A stretch of 64,000 nucleotides of DNA, from NCBI GenBank assembly GCA_018398585.1, contig JAGTTD010000011.1, positions 20,761,346-20,825,345 of the forward strand, read 5' to 3'. Of this stretch, positions 10,571 through 21,337 are shown one piece after another. This stretch comes from Simmondsia chinensis (taxonomy: Eukaryota > Streptophyta > Magnoliopsida > Caryophyllales > Simmondsiaceae). The position numbers and the translations under genes are program-made. Positions within the stretch are counted from its first letter, which is position 1; every line of letters starts with the position of its first letter. The notes beneath the pieces were generated by a model. It did no database searches, was not told the DNA's origin, and saw only the letters and a program-made list of their open reading frames with translations.

Positions 10571-12356
10571 CGTCCAATTAGGGGATTGGCACGGTACCTT
10601 GGACTTGATGGTAGTGACCATAGATGACTTCAAGGTGGTGCTCGGAATGGATTTACTTGACTCGGTGAAACCCTTGTCCTTCCCATGGGACAATGTCATG
10701 GAGATCACCCAAAACTGGAGGAGCTATGCCGTGCCTTTGCTTAGGGAGAAGATGGAGGCCAAATTGCTCTCGGCCGTCCAACTCAAGAAGGGGGTTCGTA
10801 AGAAGCAGGTAAAGTACATTGCCGCTTTGAGAGAAGAAAAGGATACTGTGGATGAGGAGGTGCCCGAACAGGTGGGCAAGGTGTTGGACGATTTTCAAGA
10901 CGTTATGCCGCCCGAACTGCCCAAGCAACTTCCACCAAGGAGGGAAGTTGACCATCACATCGAGCTTGAGCCGGGATCATGGCCGCCCGCCATGGCACTG
11001 TATCACATGGCACCGCCCGAATTGGAGGAATTGAGGAAGCAACTCAAGGACCTTTTGGATGCCGGGTTCATAAGGCCCTCAAAGGCCCCTTATGGTGCTC
11101 CCGTTTTATTTCAAAAGAAGCATGATGGGTCTTTGAGGATGTGTATTGACTACCGAGCCCTTGACAAGATAACCGTGAAGAACAAGTACCCTATCCCTCT
11201 CGTTGCCGACTTGTTCGATAGGCTTGGGAAGGCCCGTTACTTCACCAAGCTTGATTTGAGGTCGGGATATTGGCAGGTAAGGATCGCGGCCGGGGATGAG
11301 CAAAAGACCGCATATGTGACACGCTATGGGGCATACGAGTTCCTAGTGATGCCGTTCGGATTGACTAATGCTCCTGCTACTTTTTGCACATTGATGAATG
11401 AGGTCTTGAAGCCCTTCCTTGATCGGTTTGTGGTTGTCTACCTTGACAACATCGTTATATATAGCGAGTCCTTGGAGGAGCATGTCGAGCACTTGAAGGA
11501 GGTTTTCCGAGCACTCAAGGAGAACCAACTCTATGTGAAGAAGGAGAAGTGCTCCTTTGCTCAAGAGGAGGTTAGGAGGATTCATATGGATCCCACCAAA
11601 ATTTGAGCCATTGAAGAGTGGGAACCTCCACGGGGAGTTAGTGAGCTACGGTCCTTCTTGGGCCTAGTTAACTACTACCGGAGGTTCATCATGGGATATT
11701 CCGCCAAAGCCTCACCTCTAACCGACTTGCTCAAGAAGAAGACTGTATGGCTTTGGGATGAAAAATGCCAAAGAGCTTTTGAGGGGTTGAAGAAAGCCGT
11801 AACCGAGGAGCCGGTCCTACGTTTGCCCGACTTTGAGCTTCCCTTTGAAGTTCACACAGATGCCTCCGATTATGCCATTGGGGGCGTACTTATGCAAGAG
11901 AGACATCCCGTCGCCTTTGAGTCTCGGAAGCTCAACAACACGGAGCGTCACTATGCCACCCACGACAAGGAGATGACGGCCATCATCCATTGTCTAAGGG
12001 TGTGGCGTCACTACTTGCTCGGAGGGAGGTTTGTGATAAAGACCGACAACGTCGCAACGAGTTATTTTCAAAATCAGAAAAAGTTGAGTCCAAAGCAAGC
12101 TCGTTGGCAAGACTTCCTAGCCGAATTCGACTATGGGATGGAATACAAGCCGGGCAAGGCCAATGTAGTGGCCGATGCCCTTAGCCGCAAGGGGATGCTT
12201 GCCCACATCAGTGCCGCACACGGGACCGTCCAGGACAGGGTCCGAGAAGGCATGACATGGGACAACTTAGCCCAGAACCTGTTGAAGCTTGCTGCCAAGG
12301 GTAAGACGCAGAGATTTTGGGTTGAAGACGGTCTCTTGTTCACGGTGGGCAACTGA
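10512..12356 (+). pseudogene. Chromovirus reverse transcriptase and RNase H
   Basis: A single frame encodes the protease tail, the RT entry region ([27 protein letters not shown]), [30 protein letters not shown] and the catalytic strand [11 protein letters not shown]. The usual box is YLDD, and here the second aspartate is asparagine (codon aac, 11448-11450), which should abolish polymerase activity. A TGA at 11604-11606 falls before [16 protein letters not shown]. RNase H follows with [30 protein letters not shown] and ADALSRK. A second TGA (12354-12356) follows TVGN. The same frame continues into the integrase. Confidence 0.95.
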
Positions 12357-13673
12357 GATTTCGTCCCACGGTGGGAAAACTTGAGGCGTGACCTTCTCAA
12401 GGAGTGTCATGACTCGCACTGGGCTGGGCATCCGGGGATAGAGAGGACCGTGGCACTTTTGGAGGAGCATTATTATTGGCCGAGAATGAGGGACGACGTC
12501 GAAGCCTATGTCAAGACGTGTCTTGTGTGCCAACAAGACAAGGCCGAACAAAGAATGCCAGCGGGGTTGCTCGAGCCACTGCCCATACCGAACCAACCAT
12601 GGGAGAGTGTTTCCATGGACTTCATTTCCGCTTTACCGAAATCAGAAGGGTGTGGGTCGATCATGGTTGTGGTCGACCGATTCTCTAAATATGGGACGTT
12701 CATTCCTGCGCCTCAGGACTGCACCGCAAGTGAAGCCGCTCGTTTGTTCCTCAAGCACGTTGTGAAATATTGGGGACTACCAAGAGGCATTATTAGCAAT
12801 CTAGATCTGAGATTCACAGGCAAGTTCTGGGCCAAACTGTTCAGATTGATGGGCTCGAGCCTCCACTACTCTACGAGCTTTCATCCACAGACCGATGGGC
12901 AAACAGAACGGGTGAATGCTTTATTGGAGCTATATCTGAGACATTATGTGGGGGCCAACCAGAGGAATTGGGCGACATTAATCGACATTGCCCAATTTTC
13001 TTACAATTTACACAAGAGCGAGTCAACGGGCCATAGTCCTTTCGAGCTCGTTATAGGACAACAGCCCTTGACTCCACAAGCCGTTGCCACCGGGTACACG
13101 GGGAGCAGCCCCGCTGCATATCAAGCTGCAAAAGGGTGGAATGAGAAGCTAGACATTGCCAAGGCCCATCTCGACAAAGCCGCACACAAGATGAAAAAGT
13201 GGGCGGACAAGAAGAGAAGGTTCCTAGAGTTCCAAAATGGGAACTTGGTTATGGTGAAGCTCTTACCGCAGCAGTTCAAGACCCTACGCAAGGTGCACAA
13301 GGGTATAATTCGCAGATACGAAGGTCCTTACCCGATTCTCACTAGGGTTGGGAAGGTTTCCTACTGTGTTGAACTTCAGCCACAGATGAAGATCCATCCC
13401 GTTTTTCATGTCAGCATGCTGAAGCCGTACCATGGGGATGATCAAGATCCAAGTCGGGGTGAGTCACACCGAGCACCAACTACCGTAATCACATCCTTTG
13501 ACAAGGAAGCAACCGAGATCCTTGCCGACCGGACCGTGAGACGAAGGGGAGTGCCTAGATATACCGAATACCTCTTCCGTTGGAAAGATCTTCCAGAAAA
13601 TAAAGCTACTTGGGAGAAGGAAGACGATTTGTGGCAGTTCAAAGACGTGATCCGGGCATTCAAAGCCACTTAG
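12357..13673 (+). pseudogene. Chromovirus integrase with C-terminal chromodomain-like module
   Basis: The zinc-binding module shows H-x4-H (HDSHWAGH) and C-x2-C (CLVCQQ). The core has the first aspartate in SMDFISALP (12618-12620) and the glutamate in QTDGQTERVN (12906-12908). The second aspartate of the D,D,E triad is changed: the family SDRDPRF reads SNLDLRF (aat at 12798-12800). The C-terminus has VHPVFHVSMLKPYH-like sequence and ends with VPRYTEYLFRWKDLPENKATWE, matching the chromodomain that steers chromoviruses to heterochromatin. The frame is open for 430 codons and ends at a TAG (13671-13673) 38 bp before the 3' LTR. Confidence 0.93.
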
Positions 13674-13697
13674 ACATTGTCGGGGACGACAATGGTT

Positions 13698-13711
13698 TAG
13701 CTGGGGGAGAG
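13698..13711 (+). other. Polypurine tract
   Basis: The purine run tgggggagag ends directly at the 3' LTR, the position of the plus-strand primer. The complementary tract occurs in the TRIM-like element at 22701. Confidence 0.85.
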
Positions 13712-14250
13712 TGTCACCCACTGACTTTTTACGATATTTATTTATGTAATTTTTCGCTTTTAATTTTCGATGTATTTTTCGTTATAGCATGTACTTAGGA
13801 AAATATTGTAAGAGGCAAGGATATTTGGACAAGGGAGCGTGAGCCACCCTAACCCCATACCCTTGCTTCTCTTTTTATAGTAAGTTGACTTAGTTTAATT
13901 AATGAGCCACCCTAGCCCCATGTGTGCTGTACGGCTAGGAGACAAGGAGGCCACTTGGTACATATTTTTTGTTTTTTTGTCTTTTGCCCCAATTGTGTAT
14001 AAATACTAGCGCAATGCAAGGATGAACTCAACCAATTCCAAAACCAAACACTTGTGTCTTTTACTTCTTATTCTCTTTCTCTCAACCGTGCCTCTCTTCT
14101 CTCTTCACTTCCCATTGTAATATTTTTCCAAACATAAAACTGGGGCATTTTACACTTGGGTTCGGGGTTAGCCTGACTTGACGAGGTACTTTCGGAGTGA
14201 AGTCAAGTGGCATCGCAGTTTTGACATAGTGAACTTGTCATCCCGTAACA
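13712..14250 (+). repeat. 3' LTR of the chromovirus
   Basis: TGTCACCCAC to CCCGTAACA, 539 bp, matching the 5' LTR at about 97 percent by eye. It is followed by taag. Confidence 0.95.
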
Positions 14251-14481
14251 TAAGGCTTGGATATTTATCATTTAAGTGCCTATATTTAAATTTATACAAT
14301 AAGGTGTCCTACATTTCAAAATTTTATCTATTACATATTTTGATGTTTAAACTTTTTCTCAGTTAAATAACACAAGCCAAAAATATACAAGTGTTCTCTT
14401 TTATAATATTATGATTTTTTATTGTAAAATGTCAAATGACACATTATTTTGTAAATATAAAGATATCTTTCGACATAATTC
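14251..14481. other. AT-rich spacer
   Basis: About 230 bp between two elements. I see no gene or repeat signature. Confidence 0.6.
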
Positions 14482-15042
14482 TGATGCCGCACGTGAAATG
14501 GGAAATAGGGGTACGGGAAGGTTCAACGGCCTTCCCTTTTAATTTTATTAATTGATAATAAAAATTACAAAGGGAAAGATAAAATTCATTCTATCTCACA
14601 CTGGAGAATTGAAAGAACCACAAAACTCAAAATTATTCTAAATCAATTAGCTAACTCCCAATGCTAATCTATCCTCTTTTATATAAAGGAAGTAAGAACT
14701 AAACTTAAGGAAGGAAATAACTGAGAAAGGAAACTAAAATAATTGTTTGAATTGGAAATTAGATCCGCAAATCAAGCCCTAAATCTCACTGCCTTGCTTT
14801 GAATCCCGCTAACACCAAGCCCCCCTGAACCTGCTAACGCCAAGCCTTAACGGATTCTAACTGCCATGAATGATTTCAGCCCACGTACCAGTCATGCCGC
14901 CAATCATGTACCCACCAAGCTATGCGCCAATCACGAACGCAAGGCCTCTTCCTGTCTAACCTTGGCCTCCTAATCCCGCCGAATCCTTGCTTGCCTGTCT
15001 TGACCCGCCTGACCCACCAAAGCCTATTTGGTGGCTGCATCA
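14482..15042 (-). repeat. 3' LTR of G1
   Basis: On the minus strand it starts TGATGCAGCC after the purine run ccgggagagaa (the likely polypurine tract) and ends GGCATCA. It aligns with 16480-16900 joined to 20237-20384. Confidence 0.85.
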
Positions 15043-15545
15043 TTCTCTCCCGGTTGGAGAGAATTCGCCCTCAAATTCTCCAAGGGATCTTCCATTGCAG
15101 ATTTCTCTTTGTTGCCAAATCAACTCTCGGTGACTGACTCAGCCACTGTAGACGTGCCCCTATCGTCGACGAAGCACTTGCAACCTTTCCCGCCAAGTTG
15201 CATCCTTTATCGGCGTCTATACCACTGAGCCGCCTTTCTGTCTTACTCAGATGTAACTCCTAGAAAGTAGCTTCAACACTTGGTGCCTGGTGTTCACATG
15301 TTCCCCAAGGCTTACTCGGTATGGATTCTTCCTTCTCGGTAAGGCGTCTGCAGGAACTCATGCCAGCAGGCACTGTGCTTGTCTTGTTGGCGAAAAATGT
15401 TGGGCAAACCTCCCGTGATGGACTCCCTATTTTATTCGACTCCTCTCCCTCCTGATGGATTGGTTCATCAACGATAGGCTCCCTTGATGACGCCTACTGG
15501 TGCAGGCGCCAACTTCTTTAGTAGACACGGCTCTCTCTCTTCCGG
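15043..15545 (-). other. G1 internal 3' region
   Basis: Contains the polypurine tract next to the LTR. No reading frame is recognised; RT and integrase are absent. Confidence 0.6.
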
Positions 15546-16090
15546 CTAAGGGTCCTCGGTCTTTAACACACATGGCGCCTCAACTTTCTTGGGCAACAAG
15601 ATAATCCTCATTCCCTTGAAGATGAAGCTATAGGTGTTCTTCCTCCCATTGTGCATGGCACCCCTATTGTATTGCCAAGGCTGCCCCAACAATAGGTGGC
15701 AAGAGTCCATGGTGACGACGTCACACCGCATGCCATCCTTGTACTTCGACCCAATTGAAAATTTCAGAAAGCAACGCCCAGACACGATTACCTGGTCTTC
15801 GCTTTCGAGCCATGACAACTTGTAAGGTTCGGATGCTCTTCCATCTCCAACCCTAGCTTCTGAATGGCTTCTTCAGAGATGTGTTCTCACAACTCCTGGA
15901 GTCGATGGCTAGGCAGCATACTCTTGCATCAATGGTACATGTCATTTGGAATATATTGTGTCGTAGCCAATCAGCCCCTTTTGCTTCTTCAGGCGTGAAG
16001 CCAACTCGCCTGACCAACAGCAAGTGACCTTCATCACCGCTATCTCCATCTTGCCAAGTGACACCAACTCGTCCTGAGTCTCGTTCACCA
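15546..16090 (-). pseudogene. G1 protease region
   Basis: Read on the minus strand, and with frame changes: RVGFTPEEA, ADWLRHNIFQMTCTID, ARVCCLAIDSRSCENT, then SIGSKYKDGMRCDVV, CHLLLGQPWQYNRGAMH and IILLPKKVEAP. This is the gypsy aspartic-protease region seen again in G3 and G4. The active site normally reads DSG and here reads DSR. Frameshifts and stops occur before and after the active site. Confidence 0.75.
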
Positions 16091-16199
16091 CTACGGCCCC
16101 TTCCTCTTCAATCTACAGAAATTCATCATGGATGCCGATGTTCACCCTCCGTCCTTCAACAATGACGTCTCCGGTATTGTGCCGATGTCACCTCGGCTC

Positions 16200-16448
16200 G
16201 GGATTCGGTAAGTCAGCATCCAATGCCGGATTTTGGATCTTGTCCTTCTCCTCTTCAATAGAACCCGGTGTTAATGGGCAATGGATGGTTCCCGGTTGAA
16301 GATCAGGATTCACCCCAAGTTGAATCAAATAATGCGTAATTCGCCGGAATTTCTCCTCTAATTCCTCTACTCTCCTTTTGGTCTGCTATTGGCATTCATA
16401 GTCATACACGTCTTCAATGACGTCGTTCCTTTGTCATCTTGGGGCCAT
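16200..16448 (-). pseudogene. G1 gag N-terminus
   Basis: From the ATG at 16448 the minus strand gives MAPR, stop, QRNDVIEDVY and later LIQLGVNPD. The same MARxxQR start recurs just after the primer site in G2, G4 and M, so the start choice is supported by the family. The capsid core seen in G3 is not recognisable here. Confidence 0.6.
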
Positions 16449-16464
16449 CTCAGATAACATTCTG

Positions 16465-16478
16465 AGATCTGATACCAA
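16465..16478 (-). other. Primer-binding site of G1
   Basis: The minus strand reads ttggtatcagatct next to the 5' LTR, a tRNA-Met-type site. Confidence 0.75.
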
Positions 16479-16900
16479 CTGATGTAGCATGTGAAATGGG
16501 GAATACGGGTATGGGAAGGTTCAACGGCCTTCCCTTTTAATTTTATTAATCAATAATAAAAATTACAAGGGGCAAGATAAAATTTATTCTATCTCACACT
16601 TGAGAATAGAAAGAACCACAAAGCTCAAAATTATTCTAAAATAACTGGCTAACTCCCAATGCTAATCACTGCTGCTTTATATAGAGGAAGTAAGAGCAAA
16701 AATTAAGGAAGGAAATAACCAGAAAAGGAAGGGAAAAGTAACTTTTGAAATTTGAATTTGAATTGGAAATCAGATTCGCAAATCAATCCCTAAATCTTGT
16801 TGCCCTACTTTGAATCCCGCTAACGCCATGAACCCGCTAATGCTAAGCCTTAACGGATTCTAACTACTATGAATGACTTCAGCTCGTGTACCGGTCATAT

Positions 16901-17258
16901 TGTCATGATTGTGATATTGGAGTTCAGTAATAAGTCTTAGTATTAGTCAAGTAATAATGTTGTGGTCATTTCAATAGTTTTAGCTCTTTTACTTCTTCAG
17001 TAGTTAGTCTTGGTAAGTATTAGTTAAGTCAGTTTAGTTAGATATTTGGCGTTAGATATTTTCTCCTTGCTTAACAGCCTCTTATGTTGAGTTTAGTAGT
17101 ATAAGTAGTTGGTCTTACTTTGTAATAAGCATTGATGAACATAGAATATCTCTTCTTTCTCCCTAATTCTCTCTATTTCTCATATCCTTTCACTTTTTCC
17201 TCATCTCATACTCTATTATCCCTAAGTCATGACTTAAGATTGATCTTGGTTCATGACA
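16901..17258 (+). repeat. 5' LTR of N1
   Basis: TGTCATGATTG to TTCATGACA, so the ends are short inverted repeats. It aligns with 19876-20236. Confidence 0.92.
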
Positions 17259-17260
17259 AT

Positions 17261-17273
17261 TGGTATCAGAGCC
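17261..17273 (+). other. Primer-binding site of N1
   Basis: tggtatcagagcc, 2 bp after the LTR, a perfect initiator tRNA-Met type site. Confidence 0.9.
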
Positions 17274-17937
17274 TTGGTTTGATTCCAAATCAAGCTTAAA
17301 TTGATATCAGGAACTGAAATTAGCTACTTCTGTGCAGTAGTTTGAGGATTTGTATTTGACTTAGTTGAATTTAATTCAATTTGGTCTAGTTTGTATTGAA
17401 TCAAGCAGGTGGAAGTTAGCATTTTGAATAGATCTCCGGTGCTTTGAAATTCTTGTGCAAAAGATTGCTTGGCTCAAGATTTTCGAGTAAACTTGCTGAA
17501 TTATCTTCAGATTGAGACCACGTTCTGTTCTAGTGGTGTTTGATCAAGAATTGCGCTTAAATTGCTGGAATTTCAGTTCGTGCTGCATCTAAGTTAGGTC
17601 TTGCTGATCAGACTTGTGTTGGATCAAGATTTTGTGTTAGCTGTCCAGATTCTCAGACATTGTTGCAATAGCATCAGGTTCTGATTGTTTAGGTTACGTT
17701 GCTTAGAATTTCAGTTCAATAGCTTGCTGTTATTGTGTGCTATAACTAAATTGTTGTGATCTTGTGATCTTGTGAACTTGAACCATTGTTCGGGCTGGAA
17801 TTGTGTTCTATTCAATTGATTACATATTGATCTTACAAACGTTAATCTTGAATCAAGCCGCTGAAATTTGCATTCTATTAGTTGAATCAGCATTTGAATT
17901 TGCTAGAAGTAACTTCGAATCAGAAGTTGTTGTCAAA
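17274..17937 (+). other. N1 leader
   Basis: About 660 bp of T-rich leader with recurring ttgaatcaag / gatcaag phrases. No reading frame is recognised. Confidence 0.6.
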
Positions 17938-18570
17938 ATGTTACAATATGCCATGCCGCAATGGCTCGATTCAGATTCAGTTCAAGATAAATCTTCCAAT
18001 GATGCTAGATTATTTGTCAAAGTCTTGAAGCCTCTTTACAATATAGACGAGGATATTCTCGATCAAGTATTTTGGCCTTATGGTCGTCTTGAAAGTATTG
18101 AGGTAGTCTCGTCTTCCACTATTGAGGTTAAGGGTCAGATTAGCTAGTATATGATAAGCAGTGCCAACTTAGCCTTCAATTCATTGCACGGGAGAAACAT
18201 ATTTGATGGATGTTGTGTTTTAGACATTAACTATCTTAAGGTGTGCAATGACATGGAAGGTAAGCTTGTGGAGATAGAATCTACTAATTGTCAAGCTAAG
18301 GAAGAACTTGATGTTACTTTGGGAGTGTATAAACATGTACAGCAGAGTATGGAGCAAGAAATTGGGCTAAATGTTACTAATTGTGCTGGAATCAGTCTGA
18401 ATATAGAAGCTACAGCAATACAACATATGGATGATGCATCATTGCACTTGTTAGATCAAGAAGAATGGGTACAGCAGCAACATGATCTGAAAATGCAAGA
18501 TAAGGTTCAGGTAACAGCAGAGGTGGATGTAACAGCAGTACAAAGTGTTCTTGATCCTTCGTGGTCATAA
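17938..18570 (+). pseudogene. RRM-like protein of PTB type inside N1
   Basis: From the ATG at 17938 the frame reads MLQYAMPQWLDSDS, then an RNA-recognition-motif-like block of about 85 residues: ARLFVKVLKPLYNIDEDIL, DQVFWPYGRLESIEVV and, after an in-frame TAG (18145-18147), SANLAFNSLHGRNIFDGCC and VLDINYLKV. The phrases LYxxxxxxLxQVFxPYG and LxGRNIxDGCCxLDI are characteristic of RRM2 in plant polypyrimidine-tract-binding proteins. The C-terminal 100 residues are Gln/Glu/Val-rich and unrecognised, ending at a TAA (18568-18570). In the family the motif binds pyrimidine-rich RNA. Its role in the element is unknown. The domain call rests on motif memory, not a database search. Confidence 0.6.
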
Positions 18571-18900
18571 GTATATGACTTAACAGTTATAAATCAGGTT
18601 CAAATGAGACCATTTCATCCACAGAAGGATATACTTAACACTACTTGGGAAGGAATACAGCGTTTGGAGCAGAAAATGGAGCTAGAATAGGCTTAAAACT
18701 CACCTCACAGTGCTAGATCTAGTTAGGAATCAGGGGCTGCAGCTGCAAGTCAGGACGCGAACATCGCACGAGGCCTTGAGATTCAGTGTGGACTTTGTTT
18801 GGTTGGAATTCAGAAACCTAGTGCTGCAGTGATAACCATAATCTAGAATGAAAATGTTCCATTTCAAGCTAAAGAATCACTGAAAGTTGCAGCAAAGGAA

Positions 18901-19437
18901 GTGCAAGTTAAAATTGAAGTTCTAAGCTTCAGAAAGTTGCAGTTGAAGCTGATCTTACAGCCTAAAGTAGAGATCAAGTTGGCAATTGGTCTTAGTCACA
19001 AGAAGCGCTTTTCAAGCAAGCAATTAAGAGCATTGAAGAAGCCAATCTTGGTCTATAAGGAAAGACCTCCTGATTTTCTTCTTCTCAAGTCCAATAAGGT
19101 GGTTCTTGACAAGCTCTTCATGCTCAAGAACTTGAAACTGAAGCAACCTAAGATGGTGTTGTGGTCAATTGATAGATCTGGAGCATGTTCTTGGATCAAA
19201 AAGATGTTAAAGAAGGCAAGGAGAATGAAGATTTCAGCAAGGGATCAGGGTGATTCTACTGCAGCGCAACCAAATTCAGTGAGGCATCATGTTGTTGCTG
19301 CAGCAGGACAATTTGTTTTAACTAGAGAATTTTCAAGACCGAGCTATGAGCAATCAAGGGTCCTTGAGGTTTTGAAGACAGCTAAGTGTCCAATTCCAAT
19401 CATGAAAATGACTGATTTCAGTGACTTTTCAGCATAA
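18901..19437 (+). CDS. Unrecognised basic ORF in N1
   Basis: An open frame of 178 codons. It is very rich in lysine, leucine and valine (KLQLKLILQPKVEIK, KKMLKKARRMK) and has no ATG at its left edge, so it may be the tail of a longer, now broken frame. It lies 440 bp before the polypurine tract. I recognise no domain. The low-complexity composition means it could be a chance frame in a purine-rich leader-like sequence, but it is the second longest open stretch in N1. Confidence 0.3.
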   Translation: MQVKIEVLSFRKLQLKLILQPKVEIKLAIGLSHKKRFSSKQLRALKKPILVYKERPPDFLLLKSNKVVLDKLFMLKNLKLKQPKMVLWSIDRSGACSWIKKMLKKARRMKISARDQGDSTAAQPNSVRHHVVAAAGQFVLTREFSRPSYEQSRVLEVLKTAKCPIPIMKMTDFSDFSA

Positions 19438-19862
19438 AATCAGATAATGGTAGCGTAAGAGTGATTTGGCTATTGAAATTCATATGGAAGGTTGAGGTTC
19501 ACAGCTGCTACAATATAGGCTATCAATGCATTCCAGCTGCAAGGTAGTGTCGTTGGGCTGCACTAGAGTTGGGTTGTGGTCGTATGACTATGGTAGACCT
19601 CCTGATGTAAACTCTTCAAGCTGCATCACCAACATCAGAGTTAAGCATTTCTGATGTAAACTCATTGTCCATAGCAGGTGCACAACAATAAAAGGCACTT
19701 CATATGCTTAGGCATTTGCAACATCAACGACAGCAGAATACCAACATCAAATAGCTAGAATTAAGTGCAGATCCAATTCAGATTCATTAGCTGCACCTTC
19801 TACAACAATAAGGATTCTTCAAATCACTACACTACTAAGATTCTTGAGGACAAGAATCTCTT

Positions 19863-19875
19863 AAGTGGGGAGTAT
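19863..19875 (+). other. Polypurine tract of N1
   Basis: aagtggggagtat directly before the 3' LTR. Confidence 0.8.
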
Positions 19876-20236
19876 TGTCATGATTGTGATATTGGAGTTA
19901 AGTAGTAAGAAGTCTTAGTATTAGTCAAGTAATAATCGTGTGGTCATTTCAATTGTTTTAGCTCTTTTACTTCTTTAGTAGTTAGTCTTGCTGAGTAGTA
20001 GTTAAGTCGGTTTAGTTACACATCTGGGGTTAAATATTTTCTCCTTGCTTAACCGCCTCTTATTTTGAGTTCAGTAGTATAAGTAGTTGGTCTTACTTTG
20101 TAATAAGCATTAACGAATATATAATATATCTTCTTTCTCCCTACTTCTCTCTATTTCTCATCTCCTTTCACTTCTTCCTCATCTCATACTCTATTATCGC
20201 CAAGTCATGACTCAAGATTGATCTTCGTTAATGACA
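19876..20236 (+). repeat. 3' LTR of N1
   Basis: TGTCATGATTG to TTAATGACA, the partner of 16901-17258. Confidence 0.92.
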
Positions 20237-20440
20237 CATGCCGCCAATCATGTACCCGCCAAGCTATGCGCCAATCCGAATGCGAGGCCGCTTCTTGTCT
20301 GACCTGGGTGTCCTAATCCCGCCTATTCCTGGCTCGCCTGTCTTAACCTGCCGGACTCTCCAAGGCTATTTGGCCGCTGCATAAACTTCTGTGAGTGTTT
20401 TACTATATCCTCTTGATATTCGTTAAGAATATTGACATAT

Positions 20441-20768
20441 CTTTTTTTTTTTTTTACTGTTGATTAGAGAGAAAACTCTCGATACAAAATCAGAGCACCC
20501 ATGAAAGTGGAGCCTGAGAAAGCTCACAAGAATGGGACAAAAATAAAAAGAGAAATAGCTCCTACATCTAAAAAGCAAAACACCCTAAAAGAACCTAAAG
20601 TCCTAAACCAGTAGAAACTCCTAATGCACTAAGCCCAAAGAAACAAATACCAAAACTTAACCTAACACTCCAAAATAAAACCAAACCAAACCCATTCCTC
20701 ACTCCCTAACATGATCAAACACCTAACAAGCTAAACAATCCAAGACCCCATCAACAGGTACTGCATTA
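20441..20768 (-). other. Possible poly(A)-tailed retroposon
   Basis: On the minus strand a non-coding stretch ends in a run of about 16 A. The bases after the run (atatgtcaata) and before the start (acatgttaatg) could be a decayed target duplication. I recognise no SINE head or LINE protein. It may be a 5'-truncated LINE tail. Confidence 0.35.
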
Positions 20769-20830
20769 ACATGTTACGATGAAAACTGGTAAGATTTTAT
20801 CGAAAATTCACCAAGTTCGGATGTAGAGTA

Positions 20831-21171
20831 TGTTGAATACTAGTTTTATTTTGTATTCTACTCGTGTAATTTTGTATGTGTTTCTCTTAGCATATTCAAG
20901 TACATGGTATATTCCTTGCATTTAGTAGACCAGTAGGTAGGCTTTTCTCTTCCCTTTGCACTTGTTGTAGTTGGCCATTAAGGCCAAAGTAATGATTTCT
21001 TTTACTTCATTTAGTTCGATATAACTTGTATGAGTTGGATGCCAAAATCGGGTTTTATCTTTTGGTTCTAGCATAAAGTAGGCGCTTCTCTGTATTGTTA
21101 ATCATTCAAGTCAATATATTTCCTCCTCTTCCAATTTCATATTTAGTATTTGGCTCATTTTAGTTTTAATA
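20831..21171 (+). repeat. 5' LTR of C1
   Basis: TGTTGAATAC to TTTTAATA, where the CA end has become TA. It aligns with 27542-28670 minus the MITE. Confidence 0.9.
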
Positions 21172-21184
21172 TGGTAACAGAGGG
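21172..21184 (+). other. Primer-binding site of C1
   Basis: tggtaacagaggg adjoining the LTR, a variant of tggtatcagagcc. Confidence 0.75.
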
Positions 21185-21337
21185 GGTTCCAATATTGTGC
21201 TAATCATTCTTGTGGTTTTTTTTTTTTTTTTTTTTGGTTCGGCCTGCCAGAGCAATCCCCCTTCATCTGCACTTTTTTGTGAGCCTTTTTCCATCTTGTT
21301 TAGTTTGTAATTTCTTGTATCTTATCTTTTTTGGATA

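Larger units (their letters stand above)
8391..14250 (+). mobile_element. Ty3/gypsy chromovirus, both LTRs present, coding region broken
   Basis: Two LTRs of 540 and 539 bp flank a primer-binding site, gag, protease, RT, RNase H, integrase, a chromodomain-like C-terminus and a polypurine tract, in chromovirus order. The 4 bp taag flank both ends. By eye the LTRs differ at about 16 substitutions plus one indel (about 3 percent), which suggests a fairly recent insertion. The internal region has in-frame stops at 9242, 9498, 10167, 10468, 11604 and 12354, frame changes before the RT, and two mutated catalytic aspartates. Confidence 0.95.
16901..20236 (+). mobile_element. N1: non-autonomous LTR element carrying an RRM-like ORF
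   Basis: LTRs 16901-17258 and 19876-20236 flank a tRNA-Met primer site and a polypurine tract. The internal part (2.6 kb) has no gag, protease, RT, RNase H or integrase that I can recognise. It inserted in the G1 LTR, with flanks catat and catgc being a 5-bp duplication with two changes. By eye the LTRs differ by about 8 percent. Its mobilising partner is not in the window. Confidence 0.9.
14482..20384 (-). mobile_element. G1: short gypsy derivative (gag/protease only), split by N1
   Basis: Minus-strand element. The 3' LTR is 14482-15042, the internal part 15043-16479, and the 5' LTR 16480-20384 including inserted N1. Flanking 5-mers aattc and acttc are a possible target duplication with one mismatch. 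Without N1 it is about 2.6 kb. The internal part encodes remnants of gag and protease only. There is no room for RT or integrase. Confidence 0.85.
16480..20384 (-). repeat. 5' LTR of G1, interrupted by N1
   Basis: The LTR parts are 16480-16900 and 20237-20384. They align with the uninterrupted LTR at 14482-15042, whose accagtcatgccgccaatc shows the empty site of N1. The outer end reads ctgcataa where the other LTR has ctgcatca. Confidence 0.85.

Noticed and set aside
8391..14250. Endogenous pararetrovirus
   Set aside because: LTRs, an integrase and a chromodomain are present, which pararetroviruses lack.
20441..20768. Confident LINE call
   Set aside because: Only a poly(A)-type tail and a weak flank match; no LINE protein words.
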